From: Bacillus massiliigorillae
Lineage (GTDB): Bacteria; Bacillota; Bacilli; Bacillales; DSM-1321
Length of the DNA stretch: 64,000 bases
Direction: 5' to 3'
NCBI RefSeq assembly: GCF_000380245.2
Contig: NZ_HG428741.1
Coordinates: 312,872 to 376,871 of the forward strand
The translations under genes and the position numbers were made by a program. Of the stretch, positions 42,193-50,796 are shown piece by piece. The notes under the pieces were generated by a model that did no database searches, was not told where the DNA came from, and was given only the letters and a program-made list of their open reading frames with translations. Each line of letters begins with the position of its first letter. The first letter of the stretch is position 1.

Positions 42193-42951
42193 GTGATGTA
42201 TGATAGAAGGAGAGCTATAAGAAACCGAATTAGAAAGCGAAAGAAAATGCAAGAAAATCAGAATCGTCTTTCCTCATATGAACGTGAGCGGTCTTACTCA
42301 TCTAATGTTACGACATATGATAGTGGTGATGAAGGAAATCATCCTTTATTTCGAAAAGATCTATTTTTGTTGAAAGTATTAGTATCAGCTTTGTTGTTTT
42401 TTTCTATTGCTGCTTTGTATAAGTATCCATCGGAGAAGCTTCAAGTCGCAAAAGATTTCGTTGCATCCACTTTTGAAAAAGAAATGCAATTTGCTGCTGT
42501 GACAGATTGGTATGAAGATACTTTTGGAAAACCAATTGCTTTTTTACCATCTGACCAAGGTAAAGAAAGTAAAAATGTTGAAACGGTGTCGTCACAATAT
42601 AGCGAACCTGTGAACGGACAAATTGTGCAAAACTTTAAGGAAAATGGTGAAGGTGTCCTACTAGAGACGGCATTGAATTTGAAGGTGGGAGCTATTCAAA
42701 ATGGTGTAGTTACTTTTGTTGGTATGAAAGAAAATACGGGTAATACAGTTGTAGTTCAACATAGTGATGGAAGTGAATCATGGTATGGGGAGCTTGAAAG
42801 TATTAGCGTTAGTTATATGGACAGTGTTAGTAAGGGTGAAAAACTTGGCATGGTATCATCAAGTCATGATGCATCTAAAGGCAGGATGTTCTTTGCATTT
42901 AAGAAGAAAGATGCATTTGTTGATCCGAATCAGGTGATTTCATTTGAATAA
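42193..42951 (+). CDS. spoIVFA: Stage IV sporulation protein SpoIVFA
   Basis: 252 residues from the GTG at 42193 (ATG at 42196 possible), which has AAAGGGG upstream. The frame is open from an ATG at 42064, but that part overlaps the sigma-E promoter. A basic N-terminus, one membrane helix (about 60-80, 'LFLLKVLVSALLFFSIAALY') and a degenerate M23/LytM domain ('NTVVVQHSDGSESWYGELES') follow; the catalytic HxH is missing, as in other SpoIVFA. It holds SpoIVFB inactive in the outer forespore membrane until SpoIVB cuts it. It overlaps spoIVFB by eight bases. Confidence 0.92.
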   Translation: MMYDRRRAIRNRIRKRKKMQENQNRLSSYERERSYSSNVTTYDSGDEGNHPLFRKDLFLLKVLVSALLFFSIAALYKYPSEKLQVAKDFVASTFEKEMQFAAVTDWYEDTFGKPIAFLPSDQGKESKNVETVSSQYSEPVNGQIVQNFKENGEGVLLETALNLKVGAIQNGVVTFVGMKENTGNTVVVQHSDGSESWYGELESISVSYMDSVSKGEKLGMVSSSHDASKGRMFFAFKKKDAFVDPNQVISFE

Positions 42952-43810
42952 GTATTTTAAATTGATAAACAAAGTTACTGTTCATCCAACTACTTGGCTT
43001 GTTGTTGGTATAGCTGTAATTACTGCTCATTTTCAAGCGTTACTGATGCTGCTTACCGTGGTGTTTGTACATGAAATGGGTCATGCATGTGCTGCTGTCT
43101 ATTATAAGTGGAGAATAAAATCAATTAAAATTTTGCCTTTTGGTGGGGTGCTTGAGACGGACGAGTACGGAAATCGAACATTAATGGAAGATCTCCATGT
43201 AACGATATTCGGTCCTTTGCAGCACTTATGGATGTTTTTACTTTCATATGTTTTACTTTTGATTGGAGTTATTGAGCATGAAACGTTTGTGACATTTACG
43301 TATATTAATAGCACTATTTGTTTGTTTAACTTACTACCTGTTTGGCCATTAGATGGCGGTAAGTTATTGTTTTTATTATTGTCTTTACGTTATTCATTCA
43401 TACAAAGTCATCGATTAGCTTTACAAGTTTCAGTGGGAGCATCAATCATTTTGTTGCTTGCTTTTATTGCATTCGGACAGTTCAGTTTAAATATAGTTAT
43501 CATTCTTGCGTTCATTCTGTTTTCTATTTCAATCGAATGGCGTCAAAGGCAATATGTTTTTATGCGCTTTTTGCTTGAACGACATTATGGGAAAAATCAA
43601 GATTTGCTGAAGTTAAAGCCTATTACTGTGGATGAGAATGAACAAGTAAATCATGTATTGCAATTATTTCAAAGAGGCTATAAGCATCCAATCATAGTAA
43701 CGAAAGATGGTAAGGAAAGAGGTTCACTGGATGAGAATGAAATTTTACATGCTTATTTTACAGATAAGCTAACAGCAATCAAAATTGGTGACCTATTATA
43801 TCAATATTAA
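42944..43810 (+). CDS. spoIVFB: Site-2 metalloprotease SpoIVFB
   Basis: 288 residues from a TTG overlapping the spoIVFA end. It is a polytopic membrane protease with the zinc motif 'HEMGH', the second motif 'LLPVWPLDGGK' and a C-terminal CBS-like domain ('LFQRGYKHPIIVT'). It cleaves pro-sigma-K in the mother cell once released from SpoIVFA and BofA. Confidence 0.96.
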   Translation: MNKYFKLINKVTVHPTTWLVVGIAVITAHFQALLMLLTVVFVHEMGHACAAVYYKWRIKSIKILPFGGVLETDEYGNRTLMEDLHVTIFGPLQHLWMFLLSYVLLLIGVIEHETFVTFTYINSTICLFNLLPVWPLDGGKLLFLLLSLRYSFIQSHRLALQVSVGASIILLLAFIAFGQFSLNIVIILAFILFSISIEWRQRQYVFMRFLLERHYGKNQDLLKLKPITVDENEQVNHVLQLFQRGYKHPIIVTKDGKERGSLDENEILHAYFTDKLTAIKIGDLLYQY

Positions 43811-43878
43811 ATATGTTATCCTTTCTTCATAAATGGAAAAGAGCCGGTGCTGTTTTTTCTATGAGAAAGGATTTTTTT

Positions 43879-45297
43879 ATGAAAACGATATTAGTGAATT
43901 GTCTTTCACGTGAACAACGAATCGCTGTTTTGGAAAAAGAGCAGCTTCAACATATTCATTTGATGAACAAGTATGAGGAAAGTTTAGTTGGTAATGTTTA
44001 TGTTGCGAGAGTAGATAAAATTATGCCTGGAATGGATGCTGCATTTGTTCATTTTGGTCGTGAGAAAAAAGGGTTTCTTCATAAAGATGATATATTGGCT
44101 GTCGCTTCTAAAGGTAAGGAAACTCCCATTTCTCAGCTAGTTAAACAAGGAGAGAAAATACTTGTTCAAGTTATAAGAGATGAAACGGAGCATAAAGGTG
44201 CGAGAGTAACTGGTTTTGTTGAAATAGCAACATCTAGTATGGTGTATATGCCTCATCAAAAATACATAGCTGTTTCGAAAAAATTACCACATCCTATTAG
44301 AGAGCGTTGGAAACAACTAGGGGAAGAGTATCGAATAGAAGATGAAGGTATGCTCATTCGAACAGAAATGAGTGAAAGAGATGAAGCTTCTTTTGTACAA
44401 GAATTGCAGAATTGTCGTGAATCGTATCAACAATTGGTGAAGAAAATGTCAAATGTGAAGGCTCCAGCTCTTTTGAAACAACAGGACCGACTTTTAGAAG
44501 CAATTGCAACAGAAATGAAAAACAGTAGTGGAACGGTTTATGTTGATGATTTTTCTGTTTTTCAGCAACTTCAAATGCAACCGCAGTCTAGTTGGGAATA
44601 TGTACTTTTTCGTGAAAAAGAGAATATTTTCGTAGCCTGGGATGTTGAACATCAAATCGAGCGATTAAAGAAACGTGTTGTCTGGCTTGATAATGGAAGC
44701 TTTTTAGTCATTGAAGAAGGGGAAGCGATGACGACTATTGATGTGAATACGGGAAAGTTTACAGGTAAACAAAATAAAGAAAATACGGTTGGGAAAACGA
44801 ATATGATTGCAGCTAAGGAAGCAATGAGGCAAATTAAGCTTCGTAATCTTAGCGGAATGATTTTAATTGATTTCATTAATATGAAGAGTAATAAAGAGCA
44901 AATCATTCAAATTGTTAAGCGTAGCATGAAACAGGATGAGACAACGATCCAAATCATTGGATTTACAGAATTAGGTATTCTACAGTTAACGCGAAAAGTT
45001 ACATCACCTTCACTTTTGAACTATTCTACAGAAATTTGTCCTTCTTGTGGTGGTACTGGTCGAGTAGAAAGTGCTCAAGCGGCTGCTTTTAGGATGGAGA
45101 GAGAATTACTTCAGCATCGGAATAGTGATTATACAAGTGTTGTCATTGAATTGACGAAAGATGTTCTTCAGTGGTTCTTAGGAGAGAATAGTATATATAA
45201 GGACAAGCTTGAACAGGATGTGGGGCTAAAAATTGAGTTTTCCGTTATCGAAAACGATAAGCCTCATTTCTATATTAAAACGTACTATTCTAATTAA
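43879..45297 (+). CDS. rng: Ribonuclease E/G family endoribonuclease
   Basis: 472 residues from the ATG at 43879, which has AAAGGA upstream; an in-frame ATG at 43813 is not supported. It has an S1 domain ('YVARVDKIMPGMDAAFVHFG'), the catalytic 'TIDVNTGKFTG' and 'ILIDFINMKS', and the zinc link 'CPSCGGTGRVES'. It cleaves single-stranded A/U-rich RNA in mRNA decay and rRNA maturation. B. subtilis lacks this gene here, but other Bacillales have it between spoIVFB and rplU. Confidence 0.95.
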   Translation: MKTILVNCLSREQRIAVLEKEQLQHIHLMNKYEESLVGNVYVARVDKIMPGMDAAFVHFGREKKGFLHKDDILAVASKGKETPISQLVKQGEKILVQVIRDETEHKGARVTGFVEIATSSMVYMPHQKYIAVSKKLPHPIRERWKQLGEEYRIEDEGMLIRTEMSERDEASFVQELQNCRESYQQLVKKMSNVKAPALLKQQDRLLEAIATEMKNSSGTVYVDDFSVFQQLQMQPQSSWEYVLFREKENIFVAWDVEHQIERLKKRVVWLDNGSFLVIEEGEAMTTIDVNTGKFTGKQNKENTVGKTNMIAAKEAMRQIKLRNLSGMILIDFINMKSNKEQIIQIVKRSMKQDETTIQIIGFTELGILQLTRKVTSPSLLNYSTEICPSCGGTGRVESAQAAAFRMERELLQHRNSDYTSVVIELTKDVLQWFLGENSIYKDKLEQDVGLKIEFSVIENDKPHFYIKTYYSN

Positions 45298-45330
45298 ATG
45301 AGACTTAGAGTAGTATATCTGTAAAACAAG

Positions 45331-45358
45331 TTGACATCATAGTGAATTTCATGATAAT
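45331..45358 (+). promoter_or_regulatory. Sigma-A promoter of the rplU operon
   Basis: A perfect TTGACA (45331-45336), 16-base spacer and GATAAT (45353-45358) lie just before the L21 leader. Confidence 0.75.
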
Positions 45359-45371
45359 ATTCTTTTGTTAT

Positions 45372-45472
45372 GTTTGTAGCGCACCGTAGCTACAACCGCA
45401 CGATTCAGGTTTAAGTATTTACTATTATAGTAAATCACCTGTTTTAGGCGAGTCTTACAAATTATGAGGAGG
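45372..45472 (+). promoter_or_regulatory. Ribosomal protein L21 leader
   Basis: TTGTAGC (45374-45380) pairs with GCTACAA (45389-45395). CAGGT (45406-45410) pairs with ACCTG (45437-45441) around an inner ATTTACT/AGTAAAT stem. The linker 'CCGCACGATTCAGG' and the tail 'GGCGAGTCTT' look like the L21 leader of Firmicutes, which lets L21 repress its own operon. Confidence 0.75.
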
Positions 45473-45479
45473 TGCAAGT

Positions 45480-45788
45480 ATGTACGCAATTATCGAAACT
45501 GGTGGTAAACAAATCAAGGTAGCTGCAGGCGATGTAGTATATGTTGAAAAACTAAACGCTGCTGAAGGCGAAGCTGTTACTTTTGACAAAGTTTTATTCG
45601 TAGGTGGAGAAAATGTGAAAGTGGGTAGCCCACTAGTTGAAGGCGCAACTGTTACTGGTAAAGTAGAGAAGCAAGGCCGTCAAAAGAAAATCACTGTTTT
45701 CAAATACAAAGCGAAGAAAAACTATCATAAGAAACAAGGTCACCGTCAACCATACACTAAAGTTGTTATTGAAGCAATCAACGCGTAA
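45480..45788 (+). CDS. rplU: 50S ribosomal protein L21
   Basis: 102 residues with the full family sequence, from 'MYAIIETGGKQIKVAAGD' to 'KKQGHRQPYTKVVIEAI'. It binds 23S rRNA with L20. GAGGAGGTG precedes the ATG. Codon use is that of a highly expressed gene. First gene of rplU-prp-rpmA. Confidence 0.98.
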   Translation: MYAIIETGGKQIKVAAGDVVYVEKLNAAEGEAVTFDKVLFVGGENVKVGSPLVEGATVTGKVEKQGRQKKITVFKYKAKKNYHKKQGHRQPYTKVVIEAINA

Positions 45789-45800
45789 GGTTATAGACCT

Positions 45801-46133
45801 ATGATTACTGTGAAACTTGATTACAATGGTGATAAGATTTCATCTTTCACTATGAGTGGTCATGCTAATTTTGCAAAACACGGTTCTGATATTGTTTGTG
45901 CCGGAGCATCAGCAGTTTCGTTTGGAGCTGTTAATAGTATAATGAGTTTAACAAATGTTAAACCTGTTATTGATGCGAAAGGTAAAGGTGGTTATCTTCA
46001 CTGTGCGATTCCTGTTGATATTTCAGCAGAAGAGTCAGAGAAGGTCCAACTTCTATTACAAGGAATGCTTGTGTCTTTACAAACAATCGAACGAGATTAT
46101 GGTAAATATATAAAAATTAACCTCAATAAGTAG
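45801..46133 (+). CDS. prp: Ribosomal-processing cysteine protease Prp
   Basis: 110 residues (YsxB). The catalytic pair is His in 'MSGHANFAKHGSD' and Cys in 'DIVCAGASAVSFGAVNSI'. It removes the N-terminal extension of L27 in Firmicutes, which is encoded 12 bases downstream and carries that extension. The fixed place between rplU and rpmA supports the call. Confidence 0.95.
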   Translation: MITVKLDYNGDKISSFTMSGHANFAKHGSDIVCAGASAVSFGAVNSIMSLTNVKPVIDAKGKGGYLHCAIPVDISAEESEKVQLLLQGMLVSLQTIERDYGKYIKINLNK

Positions 46134-46145
46134 GAGGTGGAACAT

Positions 46146-46436
46146 ATGTTAAGATTAGATCTTCAGTTCTTCGCTTCCAAAAAGGGAGTAGGTTCTACAA
46201 AGAATGGTCGTGATTCTCAGTCTAAACGTTTAGGCGCTAAAGCTGCAGATGGCGAATTCGTATCTGGTGGTTCAATCCTTTACCGTCAACGCGGTACAAA
46301 GATTTACCCAGGTGAAAACGTAGGCCGTGGCGGAGATGATACTTTATTTGCTAAGGTAGACGGACAAGTTCGTTTCGAGCGTTTCGGTCGTGACCGCAAA
46401 AAAGTAAGCGTATATCCAGTTGCACAAGAAGCTTAA
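46146..46436 (+). CDS. rpmA: 50S ribosomal protein L27
   Basis: 96 residues from the ATG at 46146; AGGAGGTGG lies upstream. The N-terminus 'MLRLDLQFFASKKGVGSTKN' carries the extension that Prp cuts after 'LQFFA', so the mature protein begins with Ser-Lys-Lys. It reaches the peptidyl transferase centre. A terminator follows. Confidence 0.98.
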   Translation: MLRLDLQFFASKKGVGSTKNGRDSQSKRLGAKAADGEFVSGGSILYRQRGTKIYPGENVGRGGDDTLFAKVDGQVRFERFGRDRKKVSVYPVAQEA

Positions 46437-46448
46437 TTGCTTTTATAG

Positions 46449-46484
46449 AAAACTCTAACCTTGTCTGGTTAGAGTTTTCTTGTT
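46449..46484 (+). terminator. Terminator after rpmA
   Basis: AAAACTCTAACC (46449-46460) pairs perfectly with GGTTAGAGTTTT (46467-46478). The rest of the gap to 46778 has no coding sequence I can support. Confidence 0.9.
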
Positions 46485-46670
46485 TTATAAGGCTTGTGTT
46501 GATAGATATAGTGGTCTATTATATAGATTGCAGAGTATAAAGGACCTAGCATGGCATGATAGGGTTGTTATAGCAAGTTACAACAGGAATCAATCATGAA
46601 TGGGAAAGATTAATAAGTGTTATATTCATCATCTTTAACTTCTACAAATAATCCTCTTTTATATTACTCA

Positions 46671-46698
46671 TTAATAATTATTTCTTTTCTGCTATACT
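46671..46698 (+). promoter_or_regulatory. Possible sigma-A promoter of spo0B
   Basis: TTAATA (46671-46676), a 16-base spacer and TATACT (46693-46698) lie about 80 bases before spo0B. The -10 is 5 of 6 to consensus, the -35 only 4 of 6. Confidence 0.35.
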
Positions 46699-46778
46699 AA
46701 GCATATACGGGCAAAAAATACAGGGAGTATGTTTTATCTCACGAAAAAAGTGATTTCAAATTGGGAGACTTTTTATAT

Positions 46779-47321
46779 ATGGATAAACAATGGGGAATTA
46801 TTGAGCTATTAAATTATTCACGGCACGATTGGTTAAATAAGATGCAGTTAATTAAAGGAAATATTGAACTAAACAATTTAGATTACGTTAAAGCAATTAT
46901 TAACAATGTGATCGTAGAAGCAAAAAATGAAGCACAGCTAGCGAATATGCAAATGCCTAAAACAGCAGAGTGTCTAATGACATGCAATTGGAGAGATTTT
47001 GTTTTTTCTCTTGAGTATGAAGTGCTTCAAGTTAATAATAGCTGTCACAAGCCTGATCAAGTCGTCTCTAAGTGGATAAGTGCATTTATGGATACATTAA
47101 ATGTAACATTAGATCCTTTTGGAGAAAATGAACTGAAAATTGTAATAGATGAAAGTGTGAATAGCCTACGATTTACCTTTGATTTAGTGGGAAAGATAAA
47201 GGATAATCGTATTTTAGATGTTTTTTTAAAAGAGTGTCCATCATTAGCTACAATGTGTGTTAATTCATTTACAGATGAAGAGCTAGTGTTTGTTGTGGAA
47301 TGGGAGTTACAAACACTATAA
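46779..47321 (+). CDS. spo0B: Sporulation phosphorelay phosphotransferase Spo0B
   Basis: 180 residues from the ATG at 46779, with GGGAG upstream. The H-box 'NYSRHDWLNKMQLIKGNIEL' has the phosphorylated His at residue 16. A degenerate kinase-like C-terminal domain with no ATP-binding motifs follows. It passes phosphate from Spo0F to Spo0A. Position before obg matches B. subtilis. Confidence 0.93.
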   Translation: MDKQWGIIELLNYSRHDWLNKMQLIKGNIELNNLDYVKAIINNVIVEAKNEAQLANMQMPKTAECLMTCNWRDFVFSLEYEVLQVNNSCHKPDQVVSKWISAFMDTLNVTLDPFGENELKIVIDESVNSLRFTFDLVGKIKDNRILDVFLKECPSLATMCVNSFTDEELVFVVEWELQTL

Positions 47322-47372
47322 CGGCTACATAGATGACAACTAAAGATATTTACTATATAAGGAAGTGATTGA

Positions 47373-48662
47373 ATGTTCGTCGATCAAGTTAAGATATTTG
47401 TCAGAGGCGGAGACGGTGGTAATGGTATGGTAGCATTCCGTCGTGAAAAGTATGTTCCAAATGGTGGACCAGCTGGTGGAGACGGTGGTAAAGGTGCAAA
47501 CGTCGTATTCCAAGTAGAAGAAGGTCTTCGTACACTAGTTGATTTTCGCTTTAAAAAGCACTTTAAAGCAAGCCGTGGGGAACATGGTATGTCGAAAAGC
47601 ATGCATGGTAAGAATGCTGCGGATTTAGTTGTTAAAGTGCCACCTGGTACAGTTGTTCGTGATGAGCAAACAAATGAAGTGGTTGCTGATTTAATAGAAC
47701 ATGGTCAAACAGCAGTCATCGCAAAAGGAGGACGTGGTGGACGTGGAAATAATCGTTTCGCAACACCATCTAATCCAGCTCCAGAGATCGCTGAAAATGG
47801 AGAACCAGGTCAAGAGCGTACTGTTGTACTTGAATTGAAATTATTAGCTGATGTAGGTTTAGTTGGTTTTCCAAGTGTAGGTAAATCGACATTATTATCT
47901 GTTGTTTCAGCGGCTAGACCAAAGATTGCTGAGTATCACTTTACTACAATAACACCTAACTTAGGTGTAGTAGCAACGGAAGATAGTCGAAGCTTTGTAA
48001 TGGCTGATCTTCCAGGGCTGATTGAAGGTGCTTCTGAAGGTGTTGGTCTTGGGCATCAATTCCTTCGTCATATTGAAAGAACTCGCGTTATTGTGCATGT
48101 AATTGATATGTCTGGACTTGAAGGTAGAGATCCGTATGAAGATTATGTAACCATTAATAATGAGTTAAAAGAATATAACTTACGTTTAACAGAAAGACCA
48201 CAAATTGTTGCAGCGAACAAAATGGATATGCCAGATTCCGAAGATAATTTACAAGCTTTCAAAGAAAAAGTAGGCGAGGATGTACAAATCTTCCCGATTT
48301 CTTCTTTCACAAAAGAAGGTATACGTGAATTATTATATGCTGTTGCAGATAAATTAGAAGAAACACCAGAATTCCCACTAGATCACGAAGAAGAAGAAGC
48401 TGGTGTACACCGAGTTCTGTACAAGTTCGAGAAAGACGAATTGGAATTTGAAATTACTCGTGAGCCAGATGGTCGTTTCGTTGTATCTGGAGATAAGATT
48501 GAAAGACTATTCGTTATGACAGACTTTAATCGTGATGCATCAATTGCTCGTTTCGCTAGACAGCTTCGTTCATATGGCGTAGATGATGAATTAAGAAAAC
48601 GTGGTGCAAAAGATGGCGATACGGTTAAAATTTGTGAATTCGAATTTGAATTTGTTGAGTAA
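47373..48662 (+). CDS. obg: GTPase Obg/CgtA
   Basis: 429 residues. The glycine-rich Obg fold (1-157, 'GGDGGNGMVAFRREKYVPNG') precedes the G domain ('GFPSVGKSTLL', 'DLPGLIEGASEGVGLG', 'NKMD') and a C-terminal OCT domain. It acts in 50S assembly, stress response and sporulation initiation. Downstream of spo0B as in B. subtilis. Confidence 0.97.
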   Translation: MFVDQVKIFVRGGDGGNGMVAFRREKYVPNGGPAGGDGGKGANVVFQVEEGLRTLVDFRFKKHFKASRGEHGMSKSMHGKNAADLVVKVPPGTVVRDEQTNEVVADLIEHGQTAVIAKGGRGGRGNNRFATPSNPAPEIAENGEPGQERTVVLELKLLADVGLVGFPSVGKSTLLSVVSAARPKIAEYHFTTITPNLGVVATEDSRSFVMADLPGLIEGASEGVGLGHQFLRHIERTRVIVHVIDMSGLEGRDPYEDYVTINNELKEYNLRLTERPQIVAANKMDMPDSEDNLQAFKEKVGEDVQIFPISSFTKEGIRELLYAVADKLEETPEFPLDHEEEEAGVHRVLYKFEKDELEFEITREPDGRFVVSGDKIERLFVMTDFNRDASIARFARQLRSYGVDDELRKRGAKDGDTVKICEFEFEFVE

Positions 48663-48680
48663 TCTTTTGGGGTGAATACT

Positions 48681-49130
48681 TTGAAAAAAAGCGATTATAA
48701 ATTTTTTTTAGTTCGAGAAGATGTCTTACCTGAAGCGATGCAAAAAACGTTGGAAGCAAAAGAACTGATTCAACGTGGGAAAGCTGAGTCAGTTTTTGAT
48801 GCTGTACAAAAGGTGGACTTAAGTAGAAGTGCCTTCTATAAATACCGTGATACAGTCTTTCCTTTTCATACAGTTGTTAAGGAAAAAATCATTACGTTGT
48901 TTTTTCATCTGGAAGATCGTTCAGGGACACTCTCTAACCTATTAGGAATTGTCGCAGATGCTGGCTGTAACGTGTTAACCATTCATCAAACGATTCCAAT
49001 TCAAGGAAGAGCAAATGTTACGTTATCATTAAATGTAAGTTCAATGAAAACAACCATTGATGGCTTACTTTCGAACTTAAAACAACTAGAATTTGTCGAT
49101 AAAGTAGAAGTATTAGGTTCAGGTGCATAG
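48681..49130 (+). CDS. pheB: ACT-domain protein PheB
   Basis: 149 residues from the TTG at 48681, seven bases after GGGGTG; a GTG at 48672 has no site. The N-terminal half ends in 'DLSRSAFYKYRDTVFPF', and an ACT domain ('LFFHLEDRSGTLSNLLGIVA') forms the C-terminal half. ACT domains bind amino acids. The protein is linked by position to pheA but is not itself an enzyme of the pathway. Confidence 0.92.
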   Translation: MKKSDYKFFLVREDVLPEAMQKTLEAKELIQRGKAESVFDAVQKVDLSRSAFYKYRDTVFPFHTVVKEKIITLFFHLEDRSGTLSNLLGIVADAGCNVLTIHQTIPIQGRANVTLSLNVSSMKTTIDGLLSNLKQLEFVDKVEVLGSGA

Positions 49131-49142
49131 TAATTGTTAGAT

Positions 49143-49190
49143 AAAAAACAGTAAGTGAATGTGTAGTGCAATTCTCTTACTGTTTTTTGG
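49143..49190 (+). terminator. Terminator after pheB
   Basis: AAAAAACAGTAAG (49143-49155) pairs with CTTACTGTTTTTT (49176-49188). pheA therefore probably has its own start. Confidence 0.85.
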
Positions 49191-49278
49191 TTTATTGAAA
49201 TTAAAAGATTGTAAAAATTCAAAAAATACCCTAACATAAAGCAATATAGTTTTTTCGCAAATGGGAGGTTTATCAAAA

Positions 49279-50154
49279 ATGAAAGTTGTATGTTTAGGAC
49301 CGAAAGCGACATTTACACATTATGCTACGTTAAAAGCATTTCCGAATGCTGACATAGAGCCATTAATTTCGATACCACAATGTTTAGATGCTGTTATGGA
49401 AGATGAGGCAGATGTTGCTATTGTTCCAATTGAAAATGCATTAGAAGGTTCGGTTAATATTACATTGGATTATTTAATACATGAAGCAAATTTACCGATA
49501 CAAGGTGAAATTAATACACCGATTCAACAGCACTTTATGATGCATCCTGATAATAGTGTTGATTGGGAATCGGTTGAAAAGGTGTATTCTCATTCTCATG
49601 CAATTGCTCAATGTCATAAGTTTCTTCATAAAGAATTAAAAACAGTACCGTATGAAAGTGTTGCTTCTACAGCAGGAGCTGCGGAATATGTGAAGAATAA
49701 TCCCGAGTTGAAAGTCGCTGCTATTGCTAGTGAACTAGCAGCTGAAGAATACGGATTAACTATTGTAAAGCATAATGTACATGACTATAAGCATAATACA
49801 ACGAGATTTATTGTGGTATCTAAACAAAAAATTGAATTATCTGTTCAAGATGCGAAGGAAAATGGTCAAAAAACGACTTTAATGATTGAACTTCCAGACA
49901 ATCATCCAGGGGCTCTTCATCAAGTGTTATCAGCATTTTCTTGGAGAAATTTAGATTTATCTAAAATTGAATCTCGTCCAATGAAAATCTCATTGGGTAA
50001 ATATTTTTTTATTGTTGATATTGAAATGGCAATGGATGAAGTGTTAATACCAGGTACAATTCAAGAGCTTGAAGCATTAGGTTGTAAAGTGTCGATGCTT
50101 GGAAGTTATAAAAGCTTTACGGTCGAAGGATTGCAAACAAGTCATACAAAATAA
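49279..50154 (+). CDS. pheA: Prephenate dehydratase
   Basis: 291 residues from the ATG at 49279, with GGGAGGT upstream. It converts prephenate to phenylpyruvate for phenylalanine synthesis. Motifs are 'LGPKATFTHYA', 'VPIENALEGSVNITLDYL' and 'HNTTRFIVVSKQ', then a regulatory ACT domain with 'DNHPGALHQVLSAF' and 'LSKIESRPMK', which binds phenylalanine. It has no fused chorismate mutase. Confidence 0.96.
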   Translation: MKVVCLGPKATFTHYATLKAFPNADIEPLISIPQCLDAVMEDEADVAIVPIENALEGSVNITLDYLIHEANLPIQGEINTPIQQHFMMHPDNSVDWESVEKVYSHSHAIAQCHKFLHKELKTVPYESVASTAGAAEYVKNNPELKVAAIASELAAEEYGLTIVKHNVHDYKHNTTRFIVVSKQKIELSVQDAKENGQKTTLMIELPDNHPGALHQVLSAFSWRNLDLSKIESRPMKISLGKYFFIVDIEMAMDEVLIPGTIQELEALGCKVSMLGSYKSFTVEGLQTSHTK

Positions 50155-50210
50155 AAAAAGCTGTGCGAAAGGGAGTTATGATGAGCTCTTTTTCGTACAG
50201 CTTTTTTGTA
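50154..50210. terminator. Bidirectional terminator between pheA and niaR
   Basis: AAAAAAGCTGTGCGAAA (about 50155-50170) pairs with TTTCGTACAGCTTTTTT (50191-50207) with one mismatch. Confidence 0.85.
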
Positions 50211-50227
50211 TAGCTTTTCTTATTTAT

Positions 50228-50773
50228 TCATTCATTTTCTGTTACTAAGAATCCAGCTTGTTGTAAGGCGGCTTCGGCTTCGTCTAGTATTTGTTCCGAT
50301 GTTGCTACTAAGGTATGTAAGTGAATACCATTTGTCAGCTGTGAAAGAAGTGTTGCCTTTGTTTCTTGAATTTTTTGCAAGAAATGAGTCACTTCACGTC
50401 GATTACTTACCATAATGGAAGAGGCTAAATCCCCGTAAACAGGATGCTCTACTTTTACATCTTTCACTGTAACGCCTGTATCAACAAGTAATAATAATTC
50501 TCTTTCTGTATCCTCTGGCGCATGAAAACACGCTACAGTACGCTCACAAAGCTTTTCAAGTTGATCTTGTTGAAAGTATATATATCCTTGGCTTGTTGCA
50601 ATAATAGGCTCATTTTTGGCTTTTAAAAGGGTAATATCTCCTACAATAACTTGTCGGCTAACATTAGCTATTTTCGCTAATTCACTTCCTGTAATTGGAG
50701 AAGAACTTGTTTTTAATATTTTAAGCAACTCGTTGCGGCGTTCTTCGCCAAGTAGCTTTTTTTCATTTTTCAT
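50228..50773 (-). CDS. niaR: NAD biosynthesis repressor NiaR
   Basis: 181 residues. The N-terminal HTH ('ITGSELAKIANVSRQVIVGD') precedes a 3H domain with conserved His residues ('VEHPVYGDL', 'HFLQKIQE', 'NGIHLHTLVATSEQI'). It binds nicotinate and represses nad genes. It is cotranscribed with nifS. Operator-like sites lie before nifS and before nadB. Confidence 0.93.
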   Translation of the reverse strand: MKNEKKLLGEERRNELLKILKTSSSPITGSELAKIANVSRQVIVGDITLLKAKNEPIIATSQGYIYFQQDQLEKLCERTVACFHAPEDTERELLLLVDTGVTVKDVKVEHPVYGDLASSIMVSNRREVTHFLQKIQETKATLLSQLTNGIHLHTLVATSEQILDEAEAALQQAGFLVTENE

Positions 50774-50796
50774 CTTGATTCTCCTTATGATTGCAT

